Assembly (NCBI RefSeq): GCF_003945595.2
Contig: NW_024104365.1
Span: 7,969,049 to 8,033,048, forward strand
Direction: 5' to 3'
DNA: 64,000 nucleotides
Origin: Pipra filicauda
Lineage: Eukaryota > Chordata > Aves > Passeriformes > Pipridae
The notes below the pieces were generated by a model. That model ran no database searches, had not been told where the DNA came from, and was given only the letters and a program-made list of their open reading frames with translations. Each line of letters begins with the position of its first letter. The first letter of the stretch is position 1. The translations under genes were made by a program, and so were the position numbers. Of this stretch, positions 38,496 through 51,236 are shown one piece after another.

Positions 38496-38580
38496 ATGGA
38501 ATCATTAAGGTTGGAAAAGACCTCTAAGAGCACCAAGTTCAACCAATCACCGGGTCCACCATGAGTTCTTCCACTCTGTG
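38496..38580 (-). mobile_element. Short CR1 LINE fragment
   Basis: TGGAATCATTAAGGTTGG, AAAAGACCTCTAAGAGCACC, AAGTTCAACC. AAGACCTCTAAGA-type CR1, minus orientation. Confidence 0.8.
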
Positions 38581-39157
38581 TTCATAGGATTGCTCATTCT
38601 CCTCTAACAAATCAGTTAACAGTGATCAGGGGAAGTACCATTCCCTCAGATCCTTAAGGAGAAAGCAAGGAGGATATTTTTATATTGCAGAACAGAGTGG
38701 GGGTTGTTGTGGGTTGAGCCCAATGACAGCATCATTGCTGCTTCCTAAAGCTGCAAATCTGCACCTGGGAACCTTTTAAAGGCCACTTAGGCTTTCCAAG
38801 TAGGACATGAGGAAGGATATAAATGGTGTATTTTTAGAGGCACCCCATTGCACAGAGGTGAATTCCACCCTCAGGGCCTATCTAATGGTCTTTGATGTCA
38901 CTAAGAGCTTCTCAGTTGCTCTGGAAAACAGCTCAGGCCTTGAAATTGTGGTTTCCATCCCCCTGTGTTACTGACAACAGTAACAGTTTCCAGGTATGGT
39001 GCATCTCTGAGTCAATGGGTGTTCCTGGCAGAATGAAAAACAAGGTATTTCCTTAGCAAGGGGTTCAATGACATGATCTAATCGAGACTTTCACAGAAAT
39101 AGCTTGCAGAAAATGAAAATCTTCAACATGATGACAGCTGATCCTACCCTACCCAGA

Positions 39158-39337
39158 GATTTTCTGTGATTTTCATTGATCTCACATGAGACACATTGAT
39201 CTCACATGAGACACAGATACACAAAATGGAGGAAATTCAGATTTTCTGAATTCAGATTTTCTGTGATTTTCATTGATCTCACATGAGACACATTGATCTC
39301 ACATGAGACACAGATACACAAAATGGAGGAAATTCAG
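39158..39337. repeat. Tandem duplication, 97-base period, with an inner 20-base duplication
   Basis: 83 bases starting GATTTTCTGTGATTTTCATT at 39158 recur exactly at 39255, giving a 97-base period. Each copy contains the 20-mer CATTGATCTCACATGAGACA twice in a row. Confidence 0.95.
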
Positions 39338-41306
39338 GAACACACAAATTTTCCAATGGATTTTGGCAGATTGGTAAGAATGGGCCATTTGAAAACCATT
39401 TTGGTGTGGAACATAAGAAAAGCCAAAGTGTCTTGGGAAGTTGATCAGCTACTTCACAGTTTTTCTTCTGCCTGCAACCATAAACAACTGCTTTGCATAA
39501 AGACACAAATGACCACACAATGGGTAGCAGGGGGAAAGTCCTTTCCCCAAAATAAGTATTTAGGGGCTGACTCAAACTATTTAGCACAAAGATTTAAAAA
39601 CATTCTCGAGCCCTGTTTGCAGTAAACATAATCAATATGACTCTATGAAAACCCATGAAGTACAGTAACAAGTGGACTGAAAGAAAATATAAGTAGGCTG
39701 CCTTCAATAATAGCATTTCCTAGTTTTTTGGCTTCTTAGTTTTGCAACCCTGAAAGAGCTTCCAGGGAAAGGAAATTTCTGTTTCAGGTCCTGTTTTCAG
39801 GTCTGGGGTCCTGGCTCTGCTTACAGATTTGTTTGTCTCCTACATACATGTTCCTACTTGATCCCTGCAACCCAGTCATCCCAGCTCTTCCTTTTGCCCC
39901 CCTTTTTTTATTCTTTCTCTCTGAACATCAGCAAGAGACACCCTGAAAGCCCAGGACCTCTGTTCTCAAGGACTATACCAAGCAGTGTAGCCACCCATGG
40001 TTACTCTGAACCCCTCATCCCAAAAAAGATTCCCTGCATCCTTGGGCTAAAAAAAATCTTTCAAGCATGTAAAATTTTCACAGCATTCAGATGTAATAAG
40101 TCTCTAGGGAGCAAGTGGGTTTTTTTTCTTTTTTCCCCCTAAATCTTATACTATTTGTACTTAATATGTTTTTACAGGCATGAAGGAACTCCTGTCTATA
40201 ATCTTTTTACAGGACAGGTAGAGTCCCATGCCCTGCAGAGCTGTGAAGGGAAGGCACAGTATGTGAGGATATGAAACAGAGAGGAGAATGGGGGGGAGAT
40301 GTTGTTAGAATGGTATCTCTCAGACAGAAGGGGAGAATCTAGTTTGTGAAATCACAGCTTAAGAATGTGGCAAAAAGCTGCAGTTGACAAAGGCCATAAG
40401 TATATTCATCAAACACGGGCTGAAACATTTTTACAAGGAAAAGAAGCAGCGCTCCCAGGCATGCCATTTATATGTCACATTTCAGTCTAGAACAGATATT
40501 TTTGCTGAGTTGCACATCTTTCTAAAAAAGGTTTTATAAAGGAAATGCTGACTGCTCTGTAACTGCTCTGTAATCACGTGTGAGCCTTGAAACACAGGAG
40601 TGAGAAATTTCCCCATTCGGAGATATCTCTGCAAACCTATAGTTTCCTCAGTTTAAAAGGACAACACTCTGGGGTGTGATGCTTGGGGTGTGAAGTCCTC
40701 AGATGGCGAAATGTTGCTCTGCAGAAACAACAGAACACTCCTTTGAGGGGGGAAAAAAGTCCTTCTGCACTTGAGGAGAAAAGCAAACAAATTCAAATAC
40801 AACTTCCCTACATGGTCCTTATAGAATGCGCTCATTTATCTCATGGGGGAGGTCATGACTAAGCAGTTAAAATAATAAACTTTAGGTCACTGAGCTCTAG
40901 GGATTTACTTTCAGAGAAAGACAAACCAGAGTTGCTTTTCCCCCATGAAGATATTTCTATAGTGGCAAGCGATCACTTTCAGCAAACCATAGTTTGAGTC
41001 TGAAAACAGGGCTACATTTCATTGTACATATATTTTCTTCAGACAAAAAGCTCACAGGTATGGCAGAGTTTTAATGTGCAGACGTACAATGCTGAGAAGT
41101 CACTAATGACTCCAGCAATGACACAAAATGCCTTTGATCAACAGCATTGCTGTATAAAACACCATAGCATGCCATTGAATGGAAATCAGGCACAACAGAG
41201 AGCTATTATATGAGATACAGTACTCCAGCATTCATCTCTTCAAACAGAAAACTTCAAAGAAAATCAAAATCAGAAAATGAAGAACAGAGTGAATTCCACC
41301 ACTGGA

Positions 41307-41345
41307 AAAAAAAAAAAAAAAAAAGAAAAAAAGAATAAAAAAAAA
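41307..41345. repeat. A-rich tract
   Basis: Nearly pure A with three G/T interruptions. Not adjacent to a recognisable retrocopy. Confidence 0.85.
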
Positions 41346-41902
41346 GGAGATAGAAATTGCCAGAGGCTACATGATATCGTGTCGATAGCCTTCAAAACAG
41401 CATTCCTTTGCTTGGAATTATAACACATTCTCCTTCCACCCAGACCACGCTGCATCAGGAGTGTGTCACACTGAAAACCATAAACCAAACCCCTGAAAAT
41501 CCGAGAGCTTTGGGAAGCTAATGCCACTGTTGGCTGCTGGAAGGGCATGACTAAACTCCTGCAGCTTGTTTTGCAAGATGGTGTGACTGCCGAAGCCTGA
41601 TGCATGTGAGAAGTCCTTGTGGGATGGTTGCAGCTCTGGAGGATGAACCTCCAGAGATTAAGTCACGAGTTGTGGCAGCCTGAGCTGAGGATTTCCAGAT
41701 CAGGCTGGAAGAGACTTGTATCTGCTGGGGAGCCAGACACTGAGTGGACTTGTAACACACCAACACTAAAAAGCACTTTAACGTGAGGGCCCCACCCCTG
41801 CTGCAAGTGAAATTCATCTTTGTACTAAGAGTCTATCAAATCCTGAAGTCTCACCAATGCTTTCAAAACAAGCCAAAAGAAAAAAAAAAAAAAAAGAATA
41901 GC

Positions 41903-41932
41903 TTGGTACACAATCCCTTGGTACACAATCCC
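41903..41932. repeat. 15-base tandem repeat, two copies
   Basis: TTGGTACACAATCCC occurs twice back to back. Confidence 0.93.
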
Positions 41933-42056
41933 AGTTTCCAAACTCTCCAAATCACATCCTCTACATGTCAAGCATACACCAAACAACGGCACAAAAACCT
42001 GGTTTCTAATATGTATATTTTGCTAATAGAGGTATTTTTAACCTTTTCAAACTTAT

Positions 42057-42106
42057 AGAATCATAGAATATGCTGAGTTGAGAGGGATCCACCAGAGTCC
42101 AGCCCA
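42057..42106 (-). mobile_element. Short CR1 LINE 3' end
   Basis: TAGAATCATAGAATATGC, TGAGTTGAGAGGGATCCACC. The ATATGCTGAGTTG variant, as at 4512. Confidence 0.82.
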
Positions 42107-43045
42107 TGAGGCAACCCTAAAGATGTGATTCTGCTTATTTTGTTAAATAAGTAAATTAAAGCTTTCATTAGCTAAATTTAGACAGTGGCCCAGTTCTTCA
42201 ATGAACTCTAGGAATCCACATTCATTCAGAGATTTTAACAGTGTCAGACCAAAATCTTCCCCTGCACTTCCTCATGCTAAAAACAAGCGCTGAACATCTA
42301 TTATTTGCTTTTATAACTCTAAAACTGTTCTTTGGGGGCTGAAAGGACTAACCCAGTAATGCACAGCATACTAAAAGTAGGCTTTCAACCTGAAAATCAT
42401 TATAGATGGCTCCCAGAAGAGAATTTTAAGTAAACAGAAGACAGCAAGGGGTAAAACACAGCTGCATCTTTCCAGGAGTGAATCACAAAAACTTATTTGG
42501 GTGTGCAGGGCAGCATAAAGTTTGGGTGGTTTGTAGGGTGTTTATTCTCACAAGAGCAAACTCTCACTTTTTTGTAGCCATTTAGAGTCAGTCTCATTTT
42601 AGAAGGTCATGCACAAACCAGTGGAAATGGGAACATCCATAAAATGCTACAATTAAACATAAATTTAAAAATTGTTGATTTCATTTTAAATCTTGGCTCC
42701 AAACACGAGGTTGACTTTCTTTAAACTGGAAGCTCAAACACTTGTGGTGGCAAAGCAAAGCGTGAGAAATAGACAAAAAATTCATCTTGCCTGACTGCAT
42801 TTTAAATGCCTTTATTTGAGCAACAAATCCAGCGCCCTTATCCCACCAGTGAGGACCACGACTCTAATTTAAGGGCCTGCACTCTGTTGACTCCAGTGAC
42901 AGTAAGTGCCTCAACATATCCAAACCAGCAAGATTGAGGAGGGAAAGCAGCAATAAAATAGAGGGAAGATGATCAGAATAGGCAGGCACACAACAGAACA
43001 GTATCCTCTCAAAGTAGATGGTATGATAGATAGCTTGTGTTTGTG

Positions 43046-43256
43046 TTCATGACCCACAAGGATCATCCAGTCCAGCTCCTGGCCCTGCACAAGACACCCC
43101 AACAATCCCACCCTGTCCCTGAGAGCATTGTCCAAACACTCCTGGAGCTCTGGCAGCCTTGGTGCTGTGCCCACTGCCCTGGGGAACCTGTTTAGTGCCC
43201 AACCACCCTCTGGGTGAAGATCCTCTTCTTAATATCCAACCCAAATTCCACCAACA
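43046..43256 (-). mobile_element. CR1 LINE fragment
   Basis: AAGGATCATCCAGTCCAGC, GAGAGCATTGTCCAAACACT, GCCCTGGGGAACCTGTTTAG and GGTGAAGATCCTCTTC. Minus orientation, tail missing. Confidence 0.9.
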
Positions 43257-44000
43257 CACCTTCATGCTTATTGCTGAAAGGAAGATTTACAGTGTGGCTC
43301 TCCACTTGTCCTAGCAGGCAGTGCATTTTCAGTTACCACTTACCTCTTTCTTTTTAATCCATTATGCATTTTGTTGTGGGGTTTTTTTGACCAGTAAAGC
43401 CCCTCTGAAGAGCAGGGACAGTTTTATTGTACACTCTGGAGCACCCTGCACTGAGGAGGTGATTTAGAACTGGGAACTCCAAGGGTCTCATCCTGCTGCT
43501 TAGGCATTCTGGTTTTGGGCAGATATTATTGTCCTGGCCCCTCAGTTCCATTCCTGCCCATGATAAAATGCAGATTGTATTTAATAGCCCAATCTTTACC
43601 CTGCTGCCTCTTAACTAGTAGCCACCAATATGTTAGGGAGAATCCCTGTACCTCACCCAGCAGCACAGACGTGCCCCAGTTAAACTGACCAAACCAACAC
43701 TGCTCTAAATTCATGGGACATTACTTTTGACCCCAAAAGCTGTAGGGTCATGCTGCACAGTGCCAGGCCAGAGCTAATGAGCTTTGTCTCTCAGGAGAGA
43801 TAATTAGTTCTGGTGCACCACCGTGCTGATGCAGCAGTGTTGTCTCCAGTCCCAGAACTAGATCAGTTGGGCTGGACTGGGCTGGGGGCAGAAATGAGCA
43901 ATGCTCCAGGCATGGCTTAGTCATGAAGGGCCTTGTGATACATGACAAAGGCCATGGTCAGCATCACAGGGCAGCTAGAATAGGTATTTTATTGAAAGGA

Positions 44001-44450
44001 TTATAGAATCATGGAATTGTTTAGGTTGGAAAAGACCTCTAAGATCACTGAGTCCAACTGTTAACCCAGAATAGCCAAACCCACAACTGACCCATGTCCT
44101 CAAGTGCCACATCTACACCTTTTAAATCTCTCCAGTGACGGTGACTCCACCACTGCTCTGGGCAGCTGTGCCAGGACTGGACAACTTTTTCAGTGAAGAA
44201 ATTGTTCCTAATCAAAACCTCCCCTGGTGCAACTTGAGGCTGTTTCCTCTTGTCCTATCACTCGCTCCTTTGGAGAAGAGACAGCCCCCCACCTGGCTCC
44301 ACCCTTCTGTCAAGGAGTTGCAGAGAGCAAGAAGGTCCCCCCTGAGCCTCCTTTTCTCCAGGTTGAGCCTCTCTCAGCTCCCTCAGTCACTTCTTGTGGT
44401 CCAGACCCTTTCTCAGCTCTGTTGCCCTTCTCTGGACATGCTCCTGTGCC
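44001..44450 (-). mobile_element. CR1 LINE, about 450-base 3' part
   Basis: TTATAGAATCATGGAATTG, TTGGAAAAGACCTCTAAGA, TGCCACATCTACACC, TTTGGAGAAGAGACAGCCC and GCCCTTCTCTGGACATGCTC. Minus orientation. Confidence 0.93.
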
Positions 44451-45619
44451 TCAACTTTGCAGGAAACACAGAGGAGTTTTATTCATAGGTGAGTTTGCAT
44501 TGCACTAAAGGACCATCACAACCTCAGCATCCAGCTTCCTCTCTCCTGATCTGATCTAAACAACAGAACTCAAAACTCTTGGCCAAACCTATCTATTTAT
44601 TCAATTTTTATTCCCTGCTTCTGTGTAAATTGTGATTTACCATTGTGTCTCTTCATATCTGCACCTGACACATGATTTTGAAGACTGAAATGTTCCTGGG
44701 ATTTTGACAATCATGGACTGATATTGGTGAACTGGATATAATGTGATTACAAGAAGCTGAGACAGATGTTCTGGTGTAGTCTCTGGCCTTGTTCTTGGAG
44801 AGCAGGAAAGACAAAATATGCCAAAACATGTGTGCAAAATCCAACCATGGCAAGAGGATGGATGCAAAGAGAGCAAAGCATATGTGAAATGTCCTACTCT
44901 TTAATGCTTCGTAAGAGGTCAAATATAACAGAGGTAAGAATGGGGTAGGAACTGAGTTGTCTGATAGCTTAGCCAGGATGATCCTGGAGTGCTTCAAACA
45001 GCACAAGGTATTATCCTATAAACAAATGACTTGAGCCCTGGAGCTCTACATAATACCATCATTGAACTAGTACCTAATCACAGTTATGTATTATAGCCAG
45101 TGAGATGGTAGAACTGAAAAAAAACCACACATTGTGGTTTGGTTTTTTTTTTTCAGGAAAAATGGATTTAATCAGAAAACATAAATTATCTACTCTTCAG
45201 TTCAATGTGACTTCACCCCAGAAGTGAAGAAAAGCATTTTTTAAAAAAGTACACAGGGGTTTTGGTGGTTTTTCTTTTCATATTAACCAGAAAATCAAAG
45301 ATTAAACTAAGTATTCATTGAAGGTTGATCATAATTCTTAATGTAACCTGAAAATATATATATCTATTATTTTAATGACATAGATCAGAGAAGCCCTAAC
45401 CATGAATGAGGTTCCGCACAAAAATACCAAACCAAACACTGCCTTCCAGAAAGGCCATGAGCCAAAAAGAGGTGAAGAGGAATAGACATGGAGCAGTGTT
45501 ATCCCCGTTTCCAGAAGTGGAGCTGTGGTAGGTAGAGTGACTTGCCTGGTTTCAAACCACCGAGGAGGAGTCAGTACCAGGTCCTAGAACATGTCAGATA
45601 CCAACCACACAATATTCGT

Positions 45620-45712
45620 AGGATCATATAATCATTATGTCTGGAAGAGACCTCAAGACCTCATCTAGTCCAACTTCCTCATCAGAGTAGGGTCAGCTCT
45701 TATATAAAATGG
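45620..45712 (-). mobile_element. Short CR1-like LINE 3' end
   Basis: GGATCATATAATCATTATG, CTGGAAGAGACCTCAAGACC, TCATCTAGTCCAACTTCC. Divergent and older subfamily. Confidence 0.75.
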
Positions 45713-46315
45713 TTATCACAAGCTTTTTACTCCAGATTTCATTGCAAATTGCCTAATGTATTCACCAGAATTCAGTTTTCCTGCAGTAATGTTGTAAGCT
45801 GAGCTGGGATTTACATGTAACTCAAGTTGAAACACAGACATGACCTAAAACATCTTGGAGGCATCCACGGCAAATGGTTTGAGAGATTATCACTGATAGT
45901 GGGAATTACAACAGGAAAATAAACTGGAAGGTGGTACCATTGTGGAACTGTAAAATATGATCCCTGCTCAAAACATAGAGAGATGGGTCAAGAGATAAGC
46001 TCCTTGTGACTTGATGGTTCTGGGCCTTGCAAATTCTCTGCTCCTCAAATAAGGTTCATGAACATACTTCAGCTTGAATGACTGTGTGTGTGTTTGTGTG
46101 TATGTAAATGGAAAAGAAGTATTATTCTCTTCCAAAACTTACATTTTTGTACTGTAGTCAAGATTTCCATGTGACAAGGAACAAGTGTGGTGTCCTGCAC
46201 ACACTTGAATGCCCACTAGTGCCAAGGAGTCCATGTTACAACACAAATATACTTCCTAATGTAGACAGAGCCCAGCCCTTCTACAGGAATTAAACACCTT
46301 TCCTTCCTTACGTAC

Positions 46316-46435
46316 TAGGCAGGATGATGACATCTTCCCCAGGGCCTGGGATGCTGCAGTTGGATCCACCCCAGCCTTTTCCCACGTCATGCCATGTCTC
46401 TGGGTGTGACCACTTCAAGACAGCATCATAAGGAT
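46316..46435 (-). CDS. PKHD1: PKHD1 exon, start of second G8 domain (human exon 52-like)
   Basis: 120 bases, phase 1 in and phase 1 out. The acceptor is TTTTGTAG|ATCC and the donor CTGCCTA|GTACGT. The translation DPYDAVLKWSHPETWHDVGK followed by GWGGSNCSIPGPGEDVIIL is the canonical opening of a G8 domain: a Trp-containing strand, then the GG...IP.PG.DV..L core found in PKHD1, CEMIP and TMEM2 proteins. NCS is a possible N-glycosylation site. The final A joins AC of the next exon to give the Asn of LPNRT. Splice phases match both neighbours, and the sequence is very close to the recalled human segment, so confidence is high. Confidence 0.95.
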
Positions 46436-49400
46436 CTACAAAACAGGAAATACAAAGAGAGAGTTATAATATTCAGTAGCTGGAAGAATTACCATTTCTT
46501 TGATAATCCAGCATCTGTGACATTATCATCCTCCTGTCACTGATGAAGCAACATTAACTGCTCTTTGTTATGTTCTGTGCTTAAAGAAAGATGCTTGATT
46601 GAATTCCCAGGGCATGGGAATTTCCACAAGTTCCCAAAGTATGAAAGATGTTTTAAAATGAGTGATCAACTCTTACAAGCTTGTTAGCACTCAGAAGAGC
46701 AGGAGTCTTCCCATTCCAAGGGGTGACTAAGAGCTGCCTTGGAAAAGAAGCTTGACCAAGGCACGTGGCAACTCCAGCTCATTCCCCAAAGATTTCTTTT
46801 TCAGTTAAATCCAAAAGGGAACTCCTGAGCCTTAGGAAAATATTGGAATAAATTAAGTTTACAAAATGCCAGGTGCTTGACTTGCACTTCTGTTTTAGAG
46901 AGCTAACAATCCAGGCTTCATAAATTAATTGCCTCTAAGTTTGTTCTGCCACCAAGAGAGGAAGGAAAGCCTTTAAGGGGAAATCTTGCACACTAAGTTT
47001 AGTAAATCCTAAAGTAATGCAGGCAGGGCCTCCCTCTGGAGGCCTCTACAAGCACCTACTTCTGTCCTACCACAGTAAAGGGAATTTTGGCATTTTTTTC
47101 ATTGAGGAAGGCTTAATTGGGTATTGAAAACACAGGGGCAAGTTCATGCCTAAGTGTTGGAGGCTGGACCCAGCTCAGTAACATTGTGGAGTAGAAAAAA
47201 CATCCATTACCAACACAGGGAAATGCAGAGAAATTAAATTGTTACGGAGTTCCTTAAGGCTGGGTCTATTTTTCCATCCCTTGTTTTTTCTGGGGGAAAT
47301 ACTCTGCAAAAATATCTCTAAATTCACTTAAAAGACTATCATTATTAATACACAGAAAGGCAGCTATGCAATTAATACCAAAATTTGGAGGTTTCCCTTG
47401 CCTCTGGTGTATTTTTCTGTCTGACTCAACATGAAACTCTGCAGTAATGTCAGACCATGAAGCACTAAAATAGTCTGTAGTCTTACATTCTCCATGACCT
47501 TTCTGATCTGCCATGGTATTTCTTAGTAAAAGTTTATAGTCTTTTATACTGTGGAATCACACATTTATCTTGAGCAATGGTAGATATGGCTCAATGAAAT
47601 GCTTAAATGAATACCAAGAATCTCTCTTGTGTTGATAGATGTGCAAAATATTGAAGTAAAAACCAGCAATTTATTCCTGAAAAAGCCATAAAAAAAGAAA
47701 TGGTGTGACTCCCACATCAAGCCTTTCTGACACAGACTGTCACCCACCTGGGGTAGGTAAAGCCACTCTTTCCTTCTCTTTCAGTGTGACCTGAATTAAG
47801 TCAGCTCCTGTGACTGAACACAGAGAATTTTAGGGAGTTACAAATGAACAGACACAAAAAAATCATACTAAATAAATTGCTACACATGAATTCCTGACAT
47901 CATTATCCATTTCTTACAGAAACATTTTTTTAAGAGCTACTACACATGTTTTCTAAGCATTTTTTGTCCCTTTTTTTGTGCTTTGAGAAGGGATTAAACA
48001 AACACATTTTAATTTACAGATATGGAGGGTCTCAAGACAACTCATTAGAAATAGCTAAAAGAAAACATTCAACAATCAGAAATTCTAGGCTGGAACTGGA
48101 ATCTCATTTATCCCACTATAAATCCACAGCAGTTCTACCAACACAGGCAATATCACACCATTGAATACATAATGTATTAACTGGCTCAAGAAGCGAATTA
48201 CAGCTTTTGTTTTGTAGTCAGGTTTTGATTTTTTTTCACCCCCAAAATCTGGTATCTGAAAGAGATGCTTTAATTAGTCAGACTTTATAGACTGGAGACA
48301 GGGCCCCTGTGTTCTCTGCTGTGAAAAGGGGTCAGAAGCAATTATCACAGTTGTAACCTTTGTGCCCGAGTATTGTCAGCAGGAGAAGGGTCAGGATAAT
48401 GCAAATCAAAGAGGAGCAGGAGAAAGCTGCTTCAGACCCAGCTCAAATCCTAACTCCTCTTCATCTCCAGTGGCATATAAAGGCACTTCCTTTCAGTCAC
48501 CAGACTGGAACAACCATAGGTTAAAATAGAAACACTCTGACAAACAAATAAATCTCCTGTCCTCTGCCCAACCCCTTATGGTGACCCTAAAATGTTGTTG
48601 GAAGATTTTTGGGTGGGATGTAGAAGAATTGTATCAATGAAGCCATTGTCAGAACTTCCCTCCATCCTAGAACATGCCAGGAACTTTCCTGTGTGTGTCT
48701 CAACCCACCGGGGGGATTTCATGCCATATTGTAATTTACTTACTTTATCTTTAAACAAGTCTCCGCACTTTTAAATTGCGAACCCCTTCCTTCCCCACCT
48801 CCCTCCTTTTCTCCCAGTGCAACTGAGCAAATTTAAAATAACTGAGATTCATTAATTTTAACTGTTCAATAAATTAGTATGAATAATCAAAAAACTTGAT
48901 TCTTTCTGATAATTACTATTTGATGTCAGTTGAAAGCACTCGATTGAGTTAGCAGCATATGCTCCTATGCCAAATGAGGCTTCCATAATTAAATAGAAAC
49001 TGATTCCATGAGGTTTTTCTCATGTCTGATTAATTAGTAATCAGGTGCCTCAGCCCTGTTCTTCAGTGACACCTTCTCTCCCAGTGGTAGCTGGGATCTG
49101 ATCCATACATCAGTCAAGCCAATCTGCCCCAAATCATCACACAGAGCTCACAATGAACAGCATCATGTCCATCATGTGGTCACAAGGTGAACCTTTGAGG
49201 AGAAAGAATGACATGAAGACTAATTTAGTGTCTTTGGCACAGCTCATGTGGCTTTCAGGCAATACATCTCTGTGCACTTTTATGGTTACAGGAGTCAAAG
49301 CTGGTACATCAGCCTTTGGAAAAGGGAGAGAACCAAGACCTGACATTGTCCTTTTTTGGCTAAATATATTTTGTCAGGTTTGTTGGGGTTTTTTTTTCTT

Positions 49401-50519
49401 ACTTTTGCAGGCATTAGATTGAAATTATCTAATTAAGGATATTTGTATGGTTCAGAGAAAATCTGTTCTAACTAAATCCTGAGGAGACATAAAATATGAT
49501 CAATGCAGTATATAGACCTCGTAAAGAGGTTCAATCCCCTTTCAATCACAGTGAAGAAAAGAACCATTAAGACTTAACTCAGTTCTATCCAGAGTCAGGG
49601 TAACAGCAAAAATTTCTCATATTGGAAGTGTCATCCCACCACAGAGTATAAAAATTCAAATCATTTTAAGTCATTTATACTCTCTATGAGCACAGGAATT
49701 GGGGCCAGAATATTCCACAGAATTCTTCACAGCCTTGTAACTTGCAACAATTATTTATATCAATGGGGTGCAAAGTGGAATGGTTGTAAATCAGTCATGT
49801 TTTGTTGCCATTTCCCACAAATACTCCTAAAAACTGACCAGAAAAGATAAAGGCCTTGGGATTAATCAAGACTACAGTGGTATAGTCCTTCTGCTTGTTT
49901 TGTTTTGCTCCTGAGTCCGTTATCACTGGGTTTTACAGGACAGGAAGAGATACAGGCAATACAGATGAAGGACATCATTAGTAAACATTGAATTAAGGTG
50001 ACTCTTCTCAAAATGCAGTTATAAGGCTCCAGGGTTTAGTTGTATAAAACCTTTATAAGGCTCATCAATTTTCTGCCTTATTACAGCTCCTCCTGGATGT
50101 TTGGGCTGTGAATCATAAATATAGGCCTTCTGGATGATAGTCCTGGTAACTTTCTCCTGGTTCAGGGCTCCTTGAGTGAACATGAAGGAGGAGCAACTCA
50201 GTCTTTTATCAGCTTTGCAGTGACTCGGAATTTTGCCTGTGGATATTAGGAAGGGCTGAAACGAGGATAAATGGCTCCAATAGCCTGACTTACAAATAAC
50301 AAGCAGCTCCATGCTATTTAACATCAATTGGGCTAACATCCATCACTGGGAAATCAAAACTTTTTAGACAGCACAATCAACCACACAGTGAGACACACCT
50401 CTAGAAACTGGAGAACCAGGGAGATGGTGTTTTGTCATCCTCTGTGAGGATCTGTTACAGGAGATACCCAGAAATATGGTAAAATAGGGACACCGAAGTG
50501 AGAAGAGATGTTAAAAAAA

Positions 50520-50603
50520 TTATATATATATATATACATATATATGTAAGTATGTATGTATGTATAAATATGTATGTATATATATATACACACATATACA
50601 CTT
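50520..50603. repeat. TA / TATG compound microsatellite
   Basis: TA repeats pass into TATGTATG repeats and back to TATA and CACATA units. No gene overlaps. Confidence 0.95.
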
Positions 50604-50839
50604 GGGCTAATGGATATAGATTCGTGCTTACAGCAGATAAATATTTGCAGAGGCAGAGGTGAAGGCATGAAATTCCTCCTGCAGACATCACATAGTCAAA
50701 ATAGCATCCCTGACAGGATTGTAAGGGCATTTCATCATCTTATTTCTCTAACTGCTACATTCTCTGGTCTCTCTGCTTCCATGCCAGAAGGGCAGGAGCT
50801 CGCCCACCAGGAGAAGGTTGTTTTTTCTCTGTGTGTCTA

Positions 50840-51236
50840 TTGCAAAAATTGAGCAACTGAGGGTGTTTAGCCTGGAGGAAAGGGATCTCAGGGGGGACCA
50901 TATTGCTTCTACAACTACCTGGAAGGAGATTGTAGTCAGGTGGGAGTTGGCCTCTTCTCCCAAGCAACTTGCAACAAGACAAGAGGAAATGGCCTCAAGC
51001 TACACCAGGGGAGGTTCAGGTTGAACATCAGGAAGAATTTCCTCACTGAAAGGCTGATCAAGCATTGGAAAGAGCTGCCCAGGAGGTGGTGGAGTCCCCA
51101 TCCCTGGAGGTGTTTAAGGAAAGACTTGGCACTCAGTGCTCTGGTCTGGTTGACAAGGTGGGGATCAGTCAAAGGTTGGACTCGATGATCTTGGAGGTCT
51201 TTTCCGACCTAAATGATTCTGTGATTTTGTGATTAC
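50840..51236 (+). mobile_element. CR1 LINE, about 400-base 3' part
   Basis: GTGTTTAGCCTGGAGGAAAG, GGCCTCTTCTCCCAAGC, GGAGGTTCAGGTTGAACATC, CCATCCCTGGAGGTGTTTA, GGACTCGATGATCTTGGAGG and the end GATTCTGTGATTTTGTG. A better preserved copy of the second subfamily. Confidence 0.94.

Larger units (their letters stand above)
37188..46315 (-). other. PKHD1: PKHD1 intron of 9.1 kb
   Basis: Contains CR1 pieces at 37314-37762, 38090-38245, 38496-38580, 42057-42106, 43046-43256, 44001-44450 and 45620-45712. It also has a nested tandem duplication at 39158-39337, an A-rich tract near 41307-41345, a 15-base tandem repeat at 41903-41932 and a TG run near 46083-46105. No exon was found. The stretches 39340-41300, 42110-43040, 44460-45610 and 45720-46310 show no recognisable element. 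Confidence 0.75.
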
